Source of the DNA: Flavobacteriales bacterium | GTDB lineage: Bacteria > Bacteroidota > Bacteroidia > Flavobacteriales > Weeksellaceae | Assembly (NCBI GenBank): GCA_900770875.1 | Contig: CAAGLV010000181.1 | Span: 1-9,627, forward strand | DNA: 9,627 bases | Reading direction: 5' to 3' | Shown here: positions 6,750-9,627 of the stretch, piece after piece | Layout of the letters: each line of letters opens with the position of its first letter | How positions within the stretch are numbered: the stretch's first letter is position 1 | Notes under the pieces: generated by a model | The model's database searches: none | What the model was told of the DNA's origin: nothing | What the model saw: the letters and a program-made list of their open reading frames with translations, nothing else | Program-made: the position numbers and the translations under genes

Positions 6750-8177
6750 ATGAAGAAATATTTATTATCGACCTTCTTAATTGTTTCGGGCTTGTCTGTT
6801 GCTTTTGGGCAGACGCAAGAAATTACACAAAAGCGTTTTACAAGTAAAGACCGAAAATTTAACGATTGGTCTATTTCTGCTTTTGGAGGAGCAAGTTTAA
6901 TTCAAAACTCAGATTTAGTTTCATGGCAAGGACCTGGTTTAAAAAATTTAGCTCCAGGTTACGAATATAGTTTTTCTGTGAATAAACAGATAACACATGC
7001 ATTCGGTCTTGGAATACAATATCAAGGAGGAAGAACTAGACAAAAAGGAACTATTCAAGATAATTATTTATCTAATTATTCTGGTAAAGCTTGGGGAAAA
7101 ACAAGTTATCAAGGTATCTCTTTAATGGGTGATTTAAATTTATCAAATTTACTAAGACGTGTAGATAACAAATCTCCTTTTGTTTGGGCTTTACACGCTT
7201 ATGCAGGTTTTGGATTTATAGGCTATACAGCAAAAAGAGATCACTATAATGGCAGTGGATCAAACTTGGTAACGGTAACAAAACAAAGTTTAGATGATAA
7301 ATCATTTTATTCTCAAGTTGGTTTAGGTATACGAAGAAAATTATCTAATCACTTTGATGTTGAATTTAAATCGATGTATACAATTACAGGAGATGATGAA
7401 TTTGATGCTTCAGGAAAAGCAGTACCAGGATATTGGACAGCGGCCGATACAGAAGAAAGTGTATCAGATAATTTCTTCACATTCTCTTTAGGTGTACATT
7501 ATAAAATTGGTAAACATCCAGAGGCATTGCAATGGTTTTCTCCAACTAATATAAAGGCAGCAACAGTTATTAACAACGAGGATAAATTATTCGAATGTAT
7601 TGATAAAGATAACGATGGTGTTTGTGACCAATGGGATAAATGTTTAGATACTCCTCCTGGAGTTCGTGTAGATGGATCTGGTTGTCCATTAGATTCGGAT
7701 GGAGATGGTATTCCAGATTCAGAAGATAAATGTCCTACAATTGCAGGTCCGGCATCAAACGGTGGTTGTCCAGAAAAAATTGTAAGAATCTCAGGAGCAG
7801 ACGTTGCTACAATTATTACAAAAGCAATCGAAGGTATCGAGTTCAATTATAATTCAGATGTAATTAGAGAAGTGTCTTACGCTAAATTAAATAATGCAGT
7901 TGATGTATTATTAGCTAATCCAGATTTAAAATTCTATGTAGAAGGACATACAGATGCAGCAGGAGGAGCGGAGTACAACCTAAAATTATCTGAAAGAAGA
8001 GCAAACTCAGTTGTTCGTTACTTAGTTAACAAAGGAGTAAAAGCAGAGAACTTAAAACCAATAGGTTTAGGTAAATCTGATTTAAAATGGCCAGAGTGTA
8101 ATCCTGTTACAAACTGTCCACCTTGGAAAAACTTAGAAAATAGACGAGTGGTGTTCAAAGAAATAGTAGAACAATAA
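6750..8177 (+). CDS. OmpA-family outer-membrane protein with thrombospondin-3-like calcium-binding linker
   Basis: This protein probably forms an outer-membrane beta-barrel tethered to peptidoglycan. A signal peptide covers residues 1-20, with likely cleavage after AFG before Gln21. Residues about 38-255 alternate in the manner of membrane strands and end in short aromatic strands. Residues 283-341 hold two Asp-rich calcium-binding repeats, DKDNDG at 285-290 and DSDGDG at 315-320, with six cysteines (283, 292, 298, 312, 328, 340). The C-terminal OmpA domain (about 345-475) has the FNYNSD start and a GHTD motif. Asp402 and Arg417 show the 15-residue spacing of the diaminopimelate-binding pair of E. 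coli OmpA. NRRV lies at 464-467. Cys450 and Cys456 precede NRRV, much as a disulfide does in E. coli OmpA. The gene has its own promoter candidate and a strong terminator. It appears complete; the specific role (porin, adhesin or structural) is not determinable. Confidence 0.94.
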   Translation: MKKYLLSTFLIVSGLSVAFGQTQEITQKRFTSKDRKFNDWSISAFGGASLIQNSDLVSWQGPGLKNLAPGYEYSFSVNKQITHAFGLGIQYQGGRTRQKGTIQDNYLSNYSGKAWGKTSYQGISLMGDLNLSNLLRRVDNKSPFVWALHAYAGFGFIGYTAKRDHYNGSGSNLVTVTKQSLDDKSFYSQVGLGIRRKLSNHFDVEFKSMYTITGDDEFDASGKAVPGYWTAADTEESVSDNFFTFSLGVHYKIGKHPEALQWFSPTNIKAATVINNEDKLFECIDKDNDGVCDQWDKCLDTPPGVRVDGSGCPLDSDGDGIPDSEDKCPTIAGPASNGGCPEKIVRISGADVATIITKAIEGIEFNYNSDVIREVSYAKLNNAVDVLLANPDLKFYVEGHTDAAGGAEYNLKLSERRANSVVRYLVNKGVKAENLKPIGLGKSDLKWPECNPVTNCPPWKNLENRRVVFKEIVEQ

Positions 8178-8187
8178 ATTTATAATA

Positions 8188-8220
8188 AATAAAGCCTAGA
8201 GATTTTCTCTAGGCTTTATT
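8188..8220. terminator. Bidirectional intrinsic terminator between convergent genes
   Basis: A perfect 15-base-pair inverted repeat (8188-8202 with 8206-8220) with a 3-base loop lies 10 bases after the OmpA-family stop codon. The core GCCTAGAGA/TCTCTAGGC supplies the G-C pairs and the outer part is A/T. On the plus strand it is followed by GTTTTAATAA; on the minus strand it leads into a T-rich stretch. It probably ends transcripts of both the OmpA-family gene and the convergent methyltransferase gene, whose stop lies about 30 bases away. Confidence 0.88.
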
Positions 8221-8250
8221 GTTTTAATAAGTAATAAACTTATAAAGTAT

Positions 8251-8781
8251 TTATTTCATAAATCCTTCGTACCATTTCCAAAGAATAATTCCGGTACAAA
8301 CCGAAACATTTAACGAATGTTTTGTTCCCGATTGTGGAATCTCGATACACGTATCACATTGGTCGATAATTGATTGTTGTACACCATCTACTTCGTTACC
8401 CATCACGATTGCATATTTCTGAGTCGAATCTACTTCAAATTCATTTAATAAAACCGAACCTTCCGTTTGTTCTATCGTTACAATTTGGTAACCATCGGCT
8501 TTTAATTTTGCTACAATCTCGTTCGAATCTTCAATATATTCCCAATCAACCGAATTTTCGGCACCAATTGCTGTTTTATGAATTTCTTTGTGTGGAGGCG
8601 TTGCCGTAATTCCACATAAATAAATCTTATCAATTAAAAATGCATCCGAAGTTCTAAAAACAGCACCAACATTGTGCATACTTCTTACATTATCTAAAAC
8701 CACAACAATAGGATGTTTTTCTATTGCTTTATATTCGTCGGCCGAAACTCGACCTAATTCATCTAATTTAAGTTTTCTCAT
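8251..8781 (-). CDS. SpoU/TrmH-family RNA 2'-O-methyltransferase
   Basis: This 176-residue SPOUT-class enzyme uses S-adenosylmethionine to methylate a ribose in tRNA or rRNA. All three family motifs are present, numbered from the ATG at 8781. Motif 1 is NVRSMHNVGAVFRT, residues 31-44, with Asn36 and Arg43. Motif 2 is VMGNEVDGV, residues 126-134, with Glu130. Motif 3 is IPQSGTKHSLNVSV, residues 148-161, containing the SLN of the cofactor knot. There is no N-terminal L30e-like substrate-binding domain, so the length is near the minimal catalytic domain. The exact RNA target cannot be assigned; TrmL-like and TrmH-like roles are both open. A GTG lies directly before the ATG, but the ATG is the likelier start. 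It is convergent with the OmpA-family gene and divergent from mutS, with 43 bases between start codons. Confidence 0.92.
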   Translation of the reverse strand: MRKLKLDELGRVSADEYKAIEKHPIVVVLDNVRSMHNVGAVFRTSDAFLIDKIYLCGITATPPHKEIHKTAIGAENSVDWEYIEDSNEIVAKLKADGYQIVTIEQTEGSVLLNEFEVDSTQKYAIVMGNEVDGVQQSIIDQCDTCIEIPQSGTKHSLNVSVCTGIILWKWYEGFMK

Positions 8782-8824
8782 CACTTCGAATTTAATTAAC
8801 TTAGCCTTTTAAAAAGCGTAATAA

Positions 8825-9627
8825 TTGGCAAAAGTAATAAAGAATAAGGAAACTCCTCTAATGAAACAATATAACGCAATAAAAGCAAAGTATCCAGATG
8901 CGCTTTTATTGTTTAGAGTTGGAGATTTTTATGAAACTTTCGGACAAGATGCGATTAAATGTTCGCGTATTTTAGATATCGTTTTAACGAAAAGAGCAAA
9001 TGGTTCAGATAATAACGAATTAGCTGGCTTTCCGCATCATTCATTAAATACCTATTTACCAAAATTAGTAAAAGCAGGTTTACGCGTGGCAATATGCGAT
9101 CAGTTGGAAGATCCTAAAACTGTAAAAGGAATTGTAAAGCGTGGTGTTACCGAGTTGGTTACGCCTGGAGTTGCTTTTCAAGATGAGGTTCTTTCTTCTA
9201 AAGCAAATAACTTCTTAATGGCTGTTCATCAAGGCGATAAATCCTATGGTATTGCTTTATTGGATGTTTCAACAGGTGAGTTTTTAACTTCCGAAGGTCC
9301 AGAAGAACAAGTAGCTAAAATTATTCAATCATTTCGTCCAAGTGAAGTGATTTACCAAAAACGTGTGAAATATAATTTTGCGGATGTTAAAAGTAAATTT
9401 TTATTAGACGATTGGGCTTTTCAGTACGATTATGCCATCGATAAATTAACAGCTCTTTTTAAAACCAAAAATTTAAAAGGTTTTGGGATTGAAAATTTAA
9501 AAGAAGGAATTATTTCGGCTGGTGCAATTTTAGCTTATTTAGATGAAACCCACCATTTCGATATTCAACATATTACATCTATCCAACGTTTAAGTCAAGA
9601 TCATTACGTTTGGATGGATCCATTTAC
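8825..9627 (+). CDS. mutS: DNA mismatch repair protein MutS, N-terminal part (cut by the window edge)
   Basis: MutS recognises base mismatches and small loops and starts repair. The window holds 267 codons: the mismatch-binding domain I and most of the connector domain II. The mispair-contacting motif GDFYE is at 33-37, with Phe35 stacking on the mismatch and Glu37 contacting it. Other family signatures are AGFPHH, ICDQLEDP and VKRGVTELVTPG. The ATPase lies beyond the right edge. I choose the TTG at 8825, directly after an in-frame TAA at 8822-8824, because it adds the conserved ETPLMKQY approach. The first ATG (8861) would begin at the Met of PLMKQ and drop ETPL, which contacts the start of domain I in most MutS proteins. 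There is no Shine-Dalgarno. It is divergent from the methyltransferase gene. Confidence 0.95.
   Translation, partial: MAKVIKNKETPLMKQYNAIKAKYPDALLLFRVGDFYETFGQDAIKCSRILDIVLTKRANGSDNNELAGFPHHSLNTYLPKLVKAGLRVAICDQLEDPKTVKGIVKRGVTELVTPGVAFQDEVLSSKANNFLMAVHQGDKSYGIALLDVSTGEFLTSEGPEEQVAKIIQSFRPSEVIYQKRVKYNFADVKSKFLLDDWAFQYDYAIDKLTALFKTKNLKGFGIENLKEGIISAGAILAYLDETHHFDIQHITSIQRLSQDHYVWMDPF
8829..8836 (-). promoter_or_regulatory. Candidate -7 promoter box of the RNA methyltransferase gene, inside the mutS start
   Basis: On the minus strand the octamer is TACTTTTG, identical to the box proposed for mreB and an exact TAnnTTTG match. It would start transcription near 8822 and leave a leader of about 40 bases. 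It overlaps mutS codons 2-4 if mutS starts at the TTG at 8825. No good -33 TTG is visible, so confidence is limited. Confidence 0.35.

Noticed and set aside
7596..7775. Repetitive Asp-Gly-rich DNA considered as a tandem-repeat or recombination element
   Set aside because: It encodes two thrombospondin-3-like calcium-binding repeats, common in OmpA-like proteins of Bacteroidota.
7499..7846. A 115-residue minus-strand frame inside the OmpA-family gene
   Set aside because: The Pro/Ser-rich sequence is the complement of the Asp/Gly calcium-binding repeats; no independent support.
8095..8140. Cysteine-containing insertion (Cys450, Cys456) before the NRRV motif of the OmpA domain
   Set aside because: A cysteine pair at the matching place is known in E. 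coli OmpA, and similar segments are familiar in flavobacterial OmpA proteins; not novel.
8782..8784. GTG as an upstream start for the RNA methyltransferase
   Set aside because: It adds only one residue before an ATG that gives the expected MRKLKLDEL start; ATG is preferred.

Overview
The window is an ordinary chromosomal housekeeping stretch from a low-GC member of the Bacteroidota, most likely order Flavobacteriales. The evidence is the AT-rich DNA, promoter -7 boxes of the TAnnTTTG type, an OmpA-family protein with a calcium-binding thrombospondin-3-like linker, MreB/C/D/PBP2 sequences of flavobacterial character, and the lack of Shine-Dalgarno sequences. A Weeksellaceae-like relative is possible because HPPK is short, but that rests on memory, not on a search. 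I found no mobile element, CRISPR array, tRNA, rRNA or phage gene. No gap between genes exceeds about 165 bases.

Left part (1-4346, minus strand): the cell-elongation (rod) operon, read right to left as mreB, mreC, mreD and the gene for transpeptidase PBP2. Its genes are tightly packed, with an 11-base mreC/mreD overlap and a 4-base ATGA overlap between mreD and the PBP2 gene. The PBP2 gene runs off the left edge close to its natural end. MreB filaments, the MreC/MreD membrane proteins and PBP2 form one machine that directs lateral peptidoglycan synthesis; the usual partner rodA would be expected just beyond the edge. Gap 4302-4466 holds the likely mreB promoter and the sppA terminator.

Middle part (4425-8220): sppA (minus) is divergent from a short folK (plus) across only 27 bases. 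After folK comes a gene for an OmpA-like outer-membrane protein with its own candidate promoter. A strong hairpin follows, serving as a shared terminator for this gene and the convergent rRNA/tRNA methyltransferase gene.

Right part (8251-9627): a SpoU/TrmH-family RNA methyltransferase (minus) is divergent from mutS (plus, cut by the right edge). The mutS reading frame begins best at a TTG codon. The ATG 36 bases further in would remove conserved N-terminal residues.

I did not find a convincing undescribed system. The items most worth a second look are the Cys/His cluster near the active site of PBP2, the TTG start and promoter overlap at mutS, and the short, very AT-rich folK with its possibly leaderless start.
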